Shown here: positions 1 to 7,500 of the stretch, one piece after another | Layout: every line of letters starts with the position of its first letter | Numbering within the stretch: the first letter of the stretch is position 1 | Position numbers and translations under genes: made by a program | The notes under the pieces: model-generated | What the model was told of the DNA's origin: nothing | The model's database searches: none | The model's input: the letters and a program-made list of their open reading frames with translations, nothing else | Assembly (NCBI GenBank): GCA_936931335.1 | Contig: CAKZIH010000251.1 | Span: forward strand, 1 to 10,731 | Reading direction: 5' to 3' | Length of the DNA stretch: 10,731 nucleotides | Source of the DNA: an uncultured Nostocoides sp. | GTDB lineage: Bacteria; Actinomycetota; Actinomycetes; Actinomycetales; Dermatophilaceae

Positions 1-810
1 GTGCCAGGCCCGCCACGCCGCGCCGCCCAGCATCAGCAGGTTGACCACGCCCACCGCCAGCAGCGGCGTCGAACCGGGCTGTCGGCTGAGGGCCACGCCC
101 ACCGCTGTGGCCACCAGCGCCTGCGGAGTCAGGCTGGCCCACACCGCAGCCAGTCTGACCCCACCGTCGTGAACGTCATCGGCGTCGGGCGAACCGGAGG
201 GGAAGCGCAGCAGTGACAGTGTGGGCAGCAGCGCCAGCAGCGAGAACCCCAGCCACAGGGCCAGGCCCGGCAGGGGATCGGTTTCGAGGTGGAGCGCTCT
301 GGTGAGCACCGCGCGGCTGAGCAGGTCAGAGCCGTCTAGCGCAGCCAGGTCAGCGTGCGGAATGACGTGACTGACGGCAGCCACCCCCCACCCCAGGGGC
401 AGCAGACCGGTCAGGGCCAGCGTGAGGGTCAGGGCCGCCCGCCACGCCTGCGGGTTGTCCGGGCGTTCCTCCGGCGCTTCAGGCACTTCTGCCGGGCCGG
501 CCCGGTCTGACAGGAAGGCCCGCCCACCCAGGACGGCAGCGGCAGCCAGCAGGAGCACCACGCCAGTGGCGGGAATGGAGTGGCGGCCCAGGTCGTCGGC
601 CAGCATCCACACGCTGAGGCTCGCGCCGCCCAGCGCCATGACGCCCAGTAGCGGTTCGCGCCTGCGCAGGCCATCCCAGGTGAGGGCCGCACTGAGAGCC
701 AGCAGGCCCAGGAGCACCGCGGCTGGCCCCCACTGGTGCGGAAATTTCTGTGCCAGGCTGCCCAGGCCCAGGGCCGTCACGCCGTACCCCAGGCCGCGCA
801 GCGCCCCGGC
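1..810 (-). CDS. Partial multi-pass membrane protein, function unknown (both ends missing)
   Basis: Read from about 810 down to 1, one minus-strand frame is open for about 270 codons and gives a strongly hydrophobic protein. I see about eight membrane segments, for example near 810-745, 726-676, 645-600, 585-535, 430-365, 275-225, 160-105 and 60-5. A hydrophilic, Pro/Glu-rich loop lies near 520-440. The frame leaves the window at base 1 without a stop. At the other end it passes position 810 without a convincing start and runs into sequence of other origin, so both termini are missing. I recognise no family motif. Gln- and Pro-rich, Lys-poor composition recalls Deinococcus-type proteins, but that is only an impression. 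Codon texture differs from the genes to the right (for example aaa ttt near 748-743), which supports a separate origin. That this frame is coding is fairly safe, because the hydrophobic pattern is continuous and stop-free. The function is unknown. Confidence 0.6.
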
Positions 811-870
811 GCGCTGACGGCGATGATCAACTGGTACCGCGCCGCCGCCCGCCACCGCGACCTCGGTCTT
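799..870 (+). pseudogene. Internal fragment of an alpha/beta-hydrolase (epoxide-hydrolase / haloalkane-dehalogenase type)
   Basis: The + frame from 799 reads QRPGALTAMINWYRAAARHR, then DLGL and a TAA at 871-873. The string PGALTAMINWYRA closely resembles the cap-domain segment (typically PGALTxxLNWYRA) of alpha/beta-hydrolases of the epoxide hydrolase and dehalogenase type. In full proteins it sits mid-chain, with the nucleophile region before it and the last Asp/His region after it. Neither flank is present: the left side belongs to a minus-strand membrane protein and the right side to an NHL protein in another frame. The piece is therefore an orphan of about 60-70 bases. The last few codons may already belong to the NHL gene, whose own frame is open from 827. 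The match is from memory of the family, and so short a stretch could be coincidental. Confidence 0.45.
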
Positions 871-3400
871 TAACGAGCCGCGCGCCGTGGCCGTCGGCCC
901 GACCGGCAACCTCAACGTCATGGACACCGTCAACCAGCGCATCGTGGAGATGACGCCGGCGGGCGACATTGTCGGCGTATGCGGAGAGCGTGACTCCCGG
1001 CCCACCTCCTTCAACTGGCCGCGCGGCCTGGCGGTCGACCCGGCCACCGGCGATCGCTGGGTGGCCGACACCAAGCAGTCCCGCCTGCAGATCTTCCCCG
1101 CCCGCTGCGGCGACCAGAAAACCCGCCTGGGCACCAAGGGCACCGGCACCGGCGAGTTCGACTGGCCGTACAGCATCGCCATCCGGGCGAGCGATCGGCT
1201 GGCCTTCGTTGCCGACACCCAGAACAACCGCATCGTGGTCTGGGATGTTGCCACCCGCACCCAGATCGCCTCCTACACCGGCGGCGGTCTCAAGCAGCCG
1301 CGCGGGGTGACCGTGGTTGAGGGCACCAACAAGATCCTGGTCACCGACTGGGGCAACAACCGCGTCGTCGAGCTCGCCTACAGCAAGGGCGGGACGTTCG
1401 CGGCCACCCGGGCATACGCTCGCGGCCTCAATGGCCCCGAGGGCGCGGGGGTCGACGTCAACGGCAATATGTGGATCGCCGACACCCTGAACAACCGGGT
1501 CCTGGTCGTGGCTCCCAATGGCACCGTGGCCAACACCATCACCTCGGTGGCCGGCAAGACCCTGGCCAAGCCGGGCGCGATCAGCATCGCCGGCGGCACG
1601 GTCTTCGTCTCCGACACCAACAACGACCGGGTGCTGCGCTACACCCTGACCAGCGCGCCGCCCTCGAACGGCTCCCCGGTCTACGAGAAGACGCTCTACG
1701 GTTACGCCCCCGCGGACATGTACCCCGTGGACGTGACCAGCACCTCGTCTCACTACTACGTGGTGGACCCGGGCCGTTACAGCATCTTCGGCGTCAACCG
1801 GGCAACCGGCAAGGTCGACTACACCGCCGGTGGCACCCGCGGCTCCGGTGCGGACGAGCTCGCCGCCGCCCGGGCGCTGGCCGCGGACAGCAAGGGCCAA
1901 ATCTGGGTCGCGGACACCCCGAACAACCGGATGGTTCGCTACGACTCGACGCTGAAGAACCCCAAGGTCTTCGGCTCCAAGGGCACCGGAAACGGTCAGT
2001 TCACCGCGATCTACGGCATCGCGGACGGCCCGGGGATCGGTGACGGGGGCGCGAGCGCTGAGGTCATCTACACCATCGACGCCAACCGCATCCAGAAGTT
2101 CACCACCGATGGCAAGTGGCTGGCGACCAAGGTGGACGCCACCCTGAACCAGCCGCGGCAGATCGAGGTCAACAAGACCAATGGCGACGTCTACGTCGTC
2201 AACGCCCGCAACAAGCAGGTAGTGGTCTACAAGAAGGATCTGACTGAGAAGTACCGCTTCGGCAGCGTGGGCACCGGTAACGGCCAGTTCATGGGTGACC
2301 CGCGCGGTATCACGCTCACCCCGGACGGCTCGATCGTCTTCGTCACCGACGACGGCAACCGCCGCATTCAGGCCTTCTCCGGCACCACGGGTAGCTACCT
2401 ATACTCGATCGGCGGGGCGACCAGCGGCCAGTTCACCGACCCACGCGGCATCGAGGTGACCGCCGACAAGAAGCTCATCGTCGCCGACGAATGGGACTAT
2501 GCGCTCAAGGAGTTCAGCTACTCCGGTTCCAGCGCGTCCCAGACCCGCGAGCTGTTCGGCCACGCGGCTCCCAAGACCGGCGCCAACAGCCCCCGTGGCT
2601 TGGCCCTGGACAGCGATGGGCACCTGTTCGCCAGCGACTGGTGGAACCAGCGGATCATCCGTAGCGACCGCGACGGCGGCAATATCTTCACCTGGGGCCA
2701 GCGCGGCATCCGTGGCGAAGAGGGCAGCCTCAACTTCCAGTGGGCCGTGGCCGTCCAGCCGGGGACGAACAATGTCTTCGTCGGCAACCGCGAATCGCAC
2801 GAGATCAAGGTCTTCAGCCACGACGGCAAGCAGCTCTGGGTCTACGGCAAGCGCGGCAGCGCCAATGGGGAGATCACCTTCCCGCAGGGCCTGGCCTTCG
2901 ACAACGACGGCACCCTGCTGGTCGCCGACTCCGGCAATGGCCGCATCCAGCGGTTCAAGGTCAACAGCTCCAGCCTGACCTGGATGGCCTCCTATGGCAC
3001 CAAGGGCACCGGCACCGGTCAGCTGCAGATGCCCACGGGTGTGGACACCGCCCCCGACGGGACCATCTGGATCGCCGACACGCTGAACAACCGGATCGTC
3101 AGCTACAAGCCGTCGACCAACACCTGGACCGCGGTCACCAAGCCCGCCGGGTCCACCCGGCCGTTCGCGGTGCCGTGGGGTGTCACGGTGGCCCCCGATG
3201 GCGCCATCTGGGTGGCCGACACCGGTCGCCAGCGGCTGGTGCGGATGAACACCTCCGGTGCGATGAGCTACGAGGTGACCGGTGCCAGCGCCGGGACGTC
3301 GGACTTCGTCGGGCCCTTCCAGGTGGTCTTCGACTCCAGTGGCGACCTGTTCATGTCCGACACCTGGGGCAACCGAGTGCTCCGACTCGGGTTCAGCTGA
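827..3400 (+). CDS. NHL-repeat beta-propeller protein, 18 blades, 5' end missing
   Basis: The frame is open from 827 (after TGA 824-826) to the stop at 3398-3400. The only start-like codon near the left end, GTG at 887, lies inside the first repeat (PRAVAVGP), so the true start and probably a signal peptide are lost at the upstream junction. Numbering from that GTG, 18 NHL repeats follow at 44-51 residue spacing, with the Pro-rich repeat starts near residues -2, 45, 94, 138, 184, 229, 280, 329, 376, 423, 472, 519, 569, 619, 666, 716, 763 and 810. Each has the pattern PxGφxφ-DxxGxφφVADTxNxRφ. NHL propellers usually have six blades, so 18 suggests three in tandem. Repeats 7, 9 and 14 are the most divergent. 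Cys32 and Cys74 could form a disulfide if the protein is secreted. No C-terminal anchor is visible; it ends VLRLGFS. NHL domains bind proteins, RNA or carbohydrate, and no catalytic site is evident. Its position beside a glycan locus suggests an extracellular glycan- or wall-associated scaffold (inference). Confidence 0.85.
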   Translation, partial: STGTAPPPATATSVFNEPRAVAVGPTGNLNVMDTVNQRIVEMTPAGDIVGVCGERDSRPTSFNWPRGLAVDPATGDRWVADTKQSRLQIFPARCGDQKTRLGTKGTGTGEFDWPYSIAIRASDRLAFVADTQNNRIVVWDVATRTQIASYTGGGLKQPRGVTVVEGTNKILVTDWGNNRVVELAYSKGGTFAATRAYARGLNGPEGAGVDVNGNMWIADTLNNRVLVVAPNGTVANTITSVAGKTLAKPGAISIAGGTVFVSDTNNDRVLRYTLTSAPPSNGSPVYEKTLYGYAPADMYPVDVTSTSSHYYVVDPGRYSIFGVNRATGKVDYTAGGTRGSGADELAAARALAADSKGQIWVADTPNNRMVRYDSTLKNPKVFGSKGTGNGQFTAIYGIADGPGIGDGGASAEVIYTIDANRIQKFTTDGKWLATKVDATLNQPRQIEVNKTNGDVYVVNARNKQVVVYKKDLTEKYRFGSVGTGNGQFMGDPRGITLTPDGSIVFVTDDGNRRIQAFSGTTGSYLYSIGGATSGQFTDPRGIEVTADKKLIVADEWDYALKEFSYSGSSASQTRELFGHAAPKTGANSPRGLALDSDGHLFASDWWNQRIIRSDRDGGNIFTWGQRGIRGEEGSLNFQWAVAVQPGTNNVFVGNRESHEIKVFSHDGKQLWVYGKRGSANGEITFPQGLAFDNDGTLLVADSGNGRIQRFKVNSSSLTWMASYGTKGTGTGQLQMPTGVDTAPDGTIWIADTLNNRIVSYKPSTNTWTAVTKPAGSTRPFAVPWGVTVAPDGAIWVADTGRQRLVRMNTSGAMSYEVTGASAGTSDFVGPFQVVFDSSGDLFMSDTWGNRVLRLGFS
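1130..1152 (+). repeat. Intragenic 23-base direct repeat, copy 1 (second copy 2996-3018)
   Basis: The 23 bases encoding the GTKGTGTG linker before NHL repeat 3 recur without change at 2996-3018, before repeat 16. Synonymous positions are also identical although most blades have diverged, so this is more than protein-level conservation of the NHL linker. Confidence 0.7.
2996..3018 (+). repeat. Intragenic 23-base direct repeat, copy 2
   Basis: This is the identical partner of 1130-1152 and encodes the same GTKGTGTG inter-blade linker, here ahead of NHL repeat 16. A second pair, 1472-1498 and 3068-3094 (encoding WIADTLNNR), matches at 26 of 27 bases, so two separate patches tie the first propeller to the last third of the protein. 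Confidence 0.7.
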
Positions 3401-3415
3401 GCCCACTCGGCCGGC

Positions 3416-3445
3416 GCTCCGACCCGCATCGCGGCGGGTCGGAGC
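3416..3445 (+). terminator. GC-rich perfect hairpin just after the NHL gene, probable terminator
   Basis: Bases 3416-3427 (GCTCCGACCCGC) pair perfectly with 3434-3445 across a six-base loop, starting 16 bases after the NHL stop codon. No U-tract follows. Actinobacterial terminators often consist of such strong GC hairpins without a U-tract, so termination of the NHL transcript is the likely role. Confidence 0.65.
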
Positions 3446-3468
3446 CGGGGTTGGTGAACTAGCGGCCT

Positions 3469-3501
3469 CGCCGGCCGACGGACTCCTCCCGTCGGCCGGC
3501 G
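3469..3501 (+). terminator. Second GC-rich hairpin in the same gap, probable tandem terminator
   Basis: Bases 3469-3481 pair perfectly over 13 bp with 3489-3501 around a seven-base loop (ACTCCTC). This hairpin lies 23 bases beyond the first one and 50 bases before the next start codon. It may be a second terminator, a bidirectional block, or a structured leader of the downstream operon; the sequence does not decide. The rest of the gap (3401-3551) shows no convincing -35/-10 pair. Confidence 0.5.
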
Positions 3502-3535
3502 CCGCCGTGTCACGGCCGTACCACTTTCGAAGAAC

Positions 3536-3540
3536 GAGGA
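3536..3540 (+). promoter_or_regulatory. Shine-Dalgarno for the sulfotransferase gene
   Basis: GAGGA lies 11 bases before the ATG at 3552. The same frame is open far upstream through the hairpin region, so this site, with the loss of protein-like sequence before it, decides the start. Confidence 0.55.
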
Positions 3541-3551
3541 CTGCGCACTAC

Positions 3552-4499
3552 ATGACTTCGCCACTGCCCGAGAACCGCTCCGCACTGGGTCGCGCCCGAG
3601 CCCGCATCGGCCGACACGTTCAGTGGGCCCGCGAGGGCGGCATCGGCCGGCTGATCGAGGAGGACAACCTCGATCCGCGCGAACGCATCAGGGCCGCCCG
3701 GGCGCGCAAGGCCTGGGTCGCCGCGCACCCGAATGTCCCCGGGGGGGCGCGGGCGGCATACGTCGTCGGTGTGCAGCGCTCCGGGACCAATATGCTCACC
3801 CGCGGCCTGGACGCGATGCCCGAGGTCGAGGTGCACAACGAGAACGACAAGGGAGTCTTCGAGCGCTTCCAGTTGCGCTCGCCGCAGGTCGTGACGCAGG
3901 TCGTGGCCGCCAGCCCGCACCAGGTCGTGCTCTTCAAGCCGATCTGCGACAGCCATGACACCGACAAGCTGCTCGACCTGTTCGCCGGTGCGCCGAACCC
4001 GGCACGGGCGCTGTGGGCTTATCGCAATGTCGATGACCGGGTGCGCTCGGCGGTGGCCAAGTTCGGCGACGTCAACCAGCGGGTGATGGCCCGCATCGCG
4101 CAGACCGGTGTCGACGGCAGTTGGCAGACCGGCCGGATGACGCCCGAGGTCCTCGAGGCCATCCGCTCCTGCGATCCGCAACGCCTGGACGCGCAGTCCG
4201 GCGCGGCCCTCTTCTGGTGGGCCCGCAACTCCCTCTACTTCACCACCGGCCTGGACGCCCGCGCCGATGTCATGCCGGTCTCCTACGAGCAGGTGGTCGC
4301 CGACCCGCAGGCGCGCCTGGAGTCCGTATGCGGTTTCCTCGGTCTCCCGTACCGCCAGCAGGTCAGCGCGCATGTGGACACCCGCACCGCGGCCCGCGGC
4401 CACAAAGCCCCGCTGGAGTTGGCCCCGGCGGTGCGCGCGCTGACCGACGAGCTGGGGGAGCGCCTGGACGCCGCCGCCGACGCCTTCGTGGTGCGCTGA
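3552..4499 (+). CDS. PAPS-dependent sulfotransferase family protein
   Basis: This 315-residue protein carries the sulfotransferase fold signature. The 5'-phosphosulfate loop is at residues 71-82 (VVGVQRSGTNML, the RSGT core of the family). A strand with a basic residue follows at 128-135 (FKPICDSH). The 3'-phosphate-binding segment near 154-170 contains WAYRNVDDRVRSAVAKF, where Arg158 and Ser167 are the likely PAPS contacts. A C-terminal helical part contains LFWWARNSLYF (220-230) and YEQVVADPQARL (245-256), common in bacterial sulfotransferases. Its length is normal for the family, and no signal peptide or membrane segment is visible, so it is probably cytoplasmic. It would move sulfate from PAPS to a hydroxyl of an acceptor. 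It is the first gene of the polysaccharide unit and ends four bases before the flippase-polymerase gene, so a sugar of that glycan or its lipid-linked precursor is the likely acceptor (inference). The acceptor cannot be read from the sequence. Confidence 0.8.
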   Translation: MTSPLPENRSALGRARARIGRHVQWAREGGIGRLIEEDNLDPRERIRAARARKAWVAAHPNVPGGARAAYVVGVQRSGTNMLTRGLDAMPEVEVHNENDKGVFERFQLRSPQVVTQVVAASPHQVVLFKPICDSHDTDKLLDLFAGAPNPARALWAYRNVDDRVRSAVAKFGDVNQRVMARIAQTGVDGSWQTGRMTPEVLEAIRSCDPQRLDAQSGAALFWWARNSLYFTTGLDARADVMPVSYEQVVADPQARLESVCGFLGLPYRQQVSAHVDTRTAARGHKAPLELAPAVRALTDELGERLDAAADAFVVR

Positions 4500-4503
4500 G
4501 CCG

Positions 4504-7500
4504 ATGACCACTGAGACGCGAGCCGGACGCCACGAGGCCAGCGCCAAGGCGCCCAAGGCCGTGGTGCGCCAGAGCGGGATCACCTCGGTGGTCGCGCTGG
4601 TGGGTGTGCTCAGCGGACTGGTCCTGGACCTGATCTGGACCAATATCACCGGCTTCGGCGGTACCTCGGACTCCGTGGCCTTGGCGCTGCGCCTGCCGCT
4701 GGCGATCACCGCGATCGCCATGGTGGTGGCCAACCAGGTGCTGGTGCCCACCTTCGGCTCCTGGTTGACCACGATGTCCGATGCGGAACGCAACCGGGCG
4801 ATGGCCGCGGTGATGACGTTCTGCCTGGCCGTCTCCGTGGTGCTGGCGCTGATTTTCACCGTTTTCGCCTATCCCCTGATGGGGTTGATGGCACCGGGCC
4901 TGGGGCCACGCAAGATTCAGATCGCGGCGGATATGACCCAGGTGCTGGCCTGGTATATCCCGTGCGTGCTGCTGGCCGAGGTGCTGCGCAGTTGGCTCAA
5001 CGCCAAGCTGGTCATCGGGTTCCCGGCGGCGATGACCCTGGTGCTCAACGCCGTGGCGATCGCCTACCTGCTGCTGGGCTCGGGCGAACTGATGACCATC
5101 CCCTGGGCGTATGTCGCGGGCTCGGCCGTGCAGTTGCTCGCCATGGCCGTCGCCGCCGTGGTCAAGGGCTGGCAGCCGGCGCTCCCGGACTTCGGCCACC
5201 CCGAGGTGCGCACCACCCTGCGCCTGTTCTCCCGTCCCACGCTCGCCGCGGCGATGAATCCCCTGGTGCGGATCGCCGAGGTCTTCGTCGGCTCGGGGAT
5301 GCCCGACGCCACCATCACCGCGCTGCACTATGGCAACCGGCTGGCCAGCGCGGTTGGCGGGACGATCATCTTCCGCTCGATCATGGTCACCGTCCTGCCG
5401 CGGATCACCCGGGCTTTCAGTCGCGGGGACATGGCGGGCTTCCGCAGTATGACCCGCCTCGGCCTGCGGCTGATGTTCCTGCTGTCGATCCCGATGACCG
5501 TCCTCGGTGCGGTCCTCGCTCCGGGCCTGTGCGACGCGATCCTCGGCCTGATGCCGAAGTTCACCCCCGAGGCGCTCGCCCTGATGGGCTCGCTGATGGC
5601 GCTCTATTCGCTTAGCTTTGCCGGCTCGGGCATCCAGCGCGCGCTGCTGGCACCCTTCTACGCCATGCGGGAAACCCGTATCCCGCTGCTCAACACGATC
5701 TACGGCATCGCCGCAAATATCGCGCTGATCTTCATCCTGGACGCGGCCATCGGTGATCGGCCGAACGCCGTCTATCTCTTCCCGATCGCCTATGGCATCT
5801 CGCAATATGTCAACGTCGCCCACGCCTGGTGGCGGATGCGCGAGGTCCCCGGGCTGGAGCGGCTGCCGTTGACCATCCCGCTGGGCGGTAGTCTGGTGGC
5901 CGGACTGGCCGGGGGCGGGATCGCCTGGCTGGTCCTTCGGCTCGCCCCCTCGGGTCTAGGGAGATTGACTCCCATCCTGGCCAGCCTGTTGGGCCTGGCC
6001 GTCGCGGGGGCGATCGGATTGGTCGCCTTCAAGCAGGGCAGCCGCGGCGGCGGGCGCACGTCCGTTGCCACCGAACCCGAATCCATCCCTGACGCCGCAC
6101 CGGTCACCGCATACGAGCCCGCTTTGGTCGGGCAGGAGGACATCCACGTGACGACTCTCGAGACCAGCGCGCCGGCGCGGGTGCGCAGCACCCCGCCCGC
6201 CAACTCCCTGGGGTTCTGGCTCAGTGCCCTACTCGGGGTGGCCCTGACCGCATACACCGTGCAGGGCGTGGTCGACGGACAACGGCTCGGGGTGGCCCTG
6301 CCGATCGCCGCGCTGGTCGGGGTTGCGCTGCTCGCGGTCGCCTTCTACGACCTGGAGACCTTCGTCCTCGTGGCGCTGGCCGTCCGCTCCTCGCTGGACG
6401 CCTTGCGCACGCCTGGCGCGATCCCCGATCCGCACATGGCGCTCGGTGTGCTCCTGCTAGTGCTCGGGGCGTTCTGGCTGATCAACCGGCGGATCACCCT
6501 GGGTCGGCGCTTCCCGATGTCCTCGCTCGGCGTCGCCTATCTGGTCTTCCTGGCCGTGGCGCTCGTCGGTGTGGTCACCTCCGCCTCGCTCGGTGCCAGC
6601 CTGCAGGAATGGTTGCGGATCGCGAACATCGTGGTCGTCTATCTGGTCATCGAGCAGTTCGCGGCCCGCGGCAGCAGCCTCGGGTCCTTCGTCGCCGCAA
6701 TCGGCCTGGCCATCCTGGTCCCGGCCGCTAGCGCGCTGGTGCAGTTGTCCTCGGGGGAGGGGCTCTTCGTCGCCGGTGGCTTCTCCCGCATCACCGGTAC
6801 CTTCAACCACAGCAACCCGCTGGCCTACTTCAGCGTCGCGGTCCTGTTGCTCATGGTCGCGGTCTATCCCTATGTGCGGGATCTGGCCCGGGTCGCGGCG
6901 GTGCTGGTCGGCGGCATCTCCGTCGTGCTGCTCGGCCTGACCTACACCCGCAGCGCCTGGCTCGTCGCCCTCCTCGGCATCCTGCTGTTGCTGCTGCGTC
7001 GCAAGTCGTATTCCGCGGTCGCCGTCCTCCTCGCGGCCAGTGTGCTGGTCTCCGCCACCCCCATGGTCCAGTCGCGCTTCGCGGACCTGGAGACCTCGGC
7101 ACAGATCAGCGGCAAGCCGGCCAACTCGCTGGCCTGGCGCTGGGCCTACTGGGGTGAGTCGCTCGATGTGGCCAAGCCCAGCCCGATCGCCGGCGTGGGT
7201 CTGCGCTCGGTGGTGGAGAGCACCGCCGAGGGCAAGCAGCCGCACAATGACGTCATTCGCTCGTATGTCGAGCTCGGCGTCGCCGGCGTGCTCAGCTACC
7301 TGCTGGTCTTGGTGCTCATGGTGAGCACCACCTGGCGCGCCGCCCGGGATGCCGCCCGGCGCCGACTCGGGGGTATGGAGCGCGGGATCACCGAGGCCGG
7401 CTTCGTGGTCGCGCTGTCCATGGCCCTGCTCTCCCTGGTGGCCAACCTCATGTCCCAGGTGGTCGTGACGATGTACACCGTCTCGATCATCGCCCTGGCC

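Noticed and set aside
1..216. Short + strand frame starting at the first base (and other short + frames to about 820)
   Set aside because: Arg/His/Gln-rich products without hydrophobic core or motif; the minus strand here gives a coherent membrane protein instead.
833..838. GGTACC (KpnI site) at the chimeric junction as a cloning scar
   Set aside because: A single six-base palindrome that also fits the hydrolase reading (Trp-Tyr-Arg); no linker or vector sequence is seen around it.
887..889. GTG at 887 as the real start of the NHL protein
   Set aside because: It lies inside the first NHL repeat; repeat-like residues (NEPRA) are encoded before it and no Shine-Dalgarno fits. The true start is upstream and missing.
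827..1900. Long open minus-strand frame opposite the NHL gene (and a similar one at 2399-3406)
   Set aside because: Its product is a low-complexity Gly/Val/Ala/Asp series that mirrors the NHL repeats on the other strand; high G+C keeps antisense frames open. No ribosome site or recognisable domain.
3734..3750. C4G7 run in the sulfotransferase gene, just before the PAPS loop, as a phase-variation tract
   Set aside because: Seven G in a 70 % GC genome is not unusual, the frame is intact, and codons there (Pro-Gly-Gly) explain it. Only allele data could support slippage.
3510..5823. Long minus-strand frames opposite the sulfotransferase and flippase genes, up to 486 codons
   Set aside because: Products are His/Arg/Gly/Gln-rich without family motifs, while the + strand gives clear sulfotransferase and MurJ motifs. 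They are shadows of GC-rich coding sequence.
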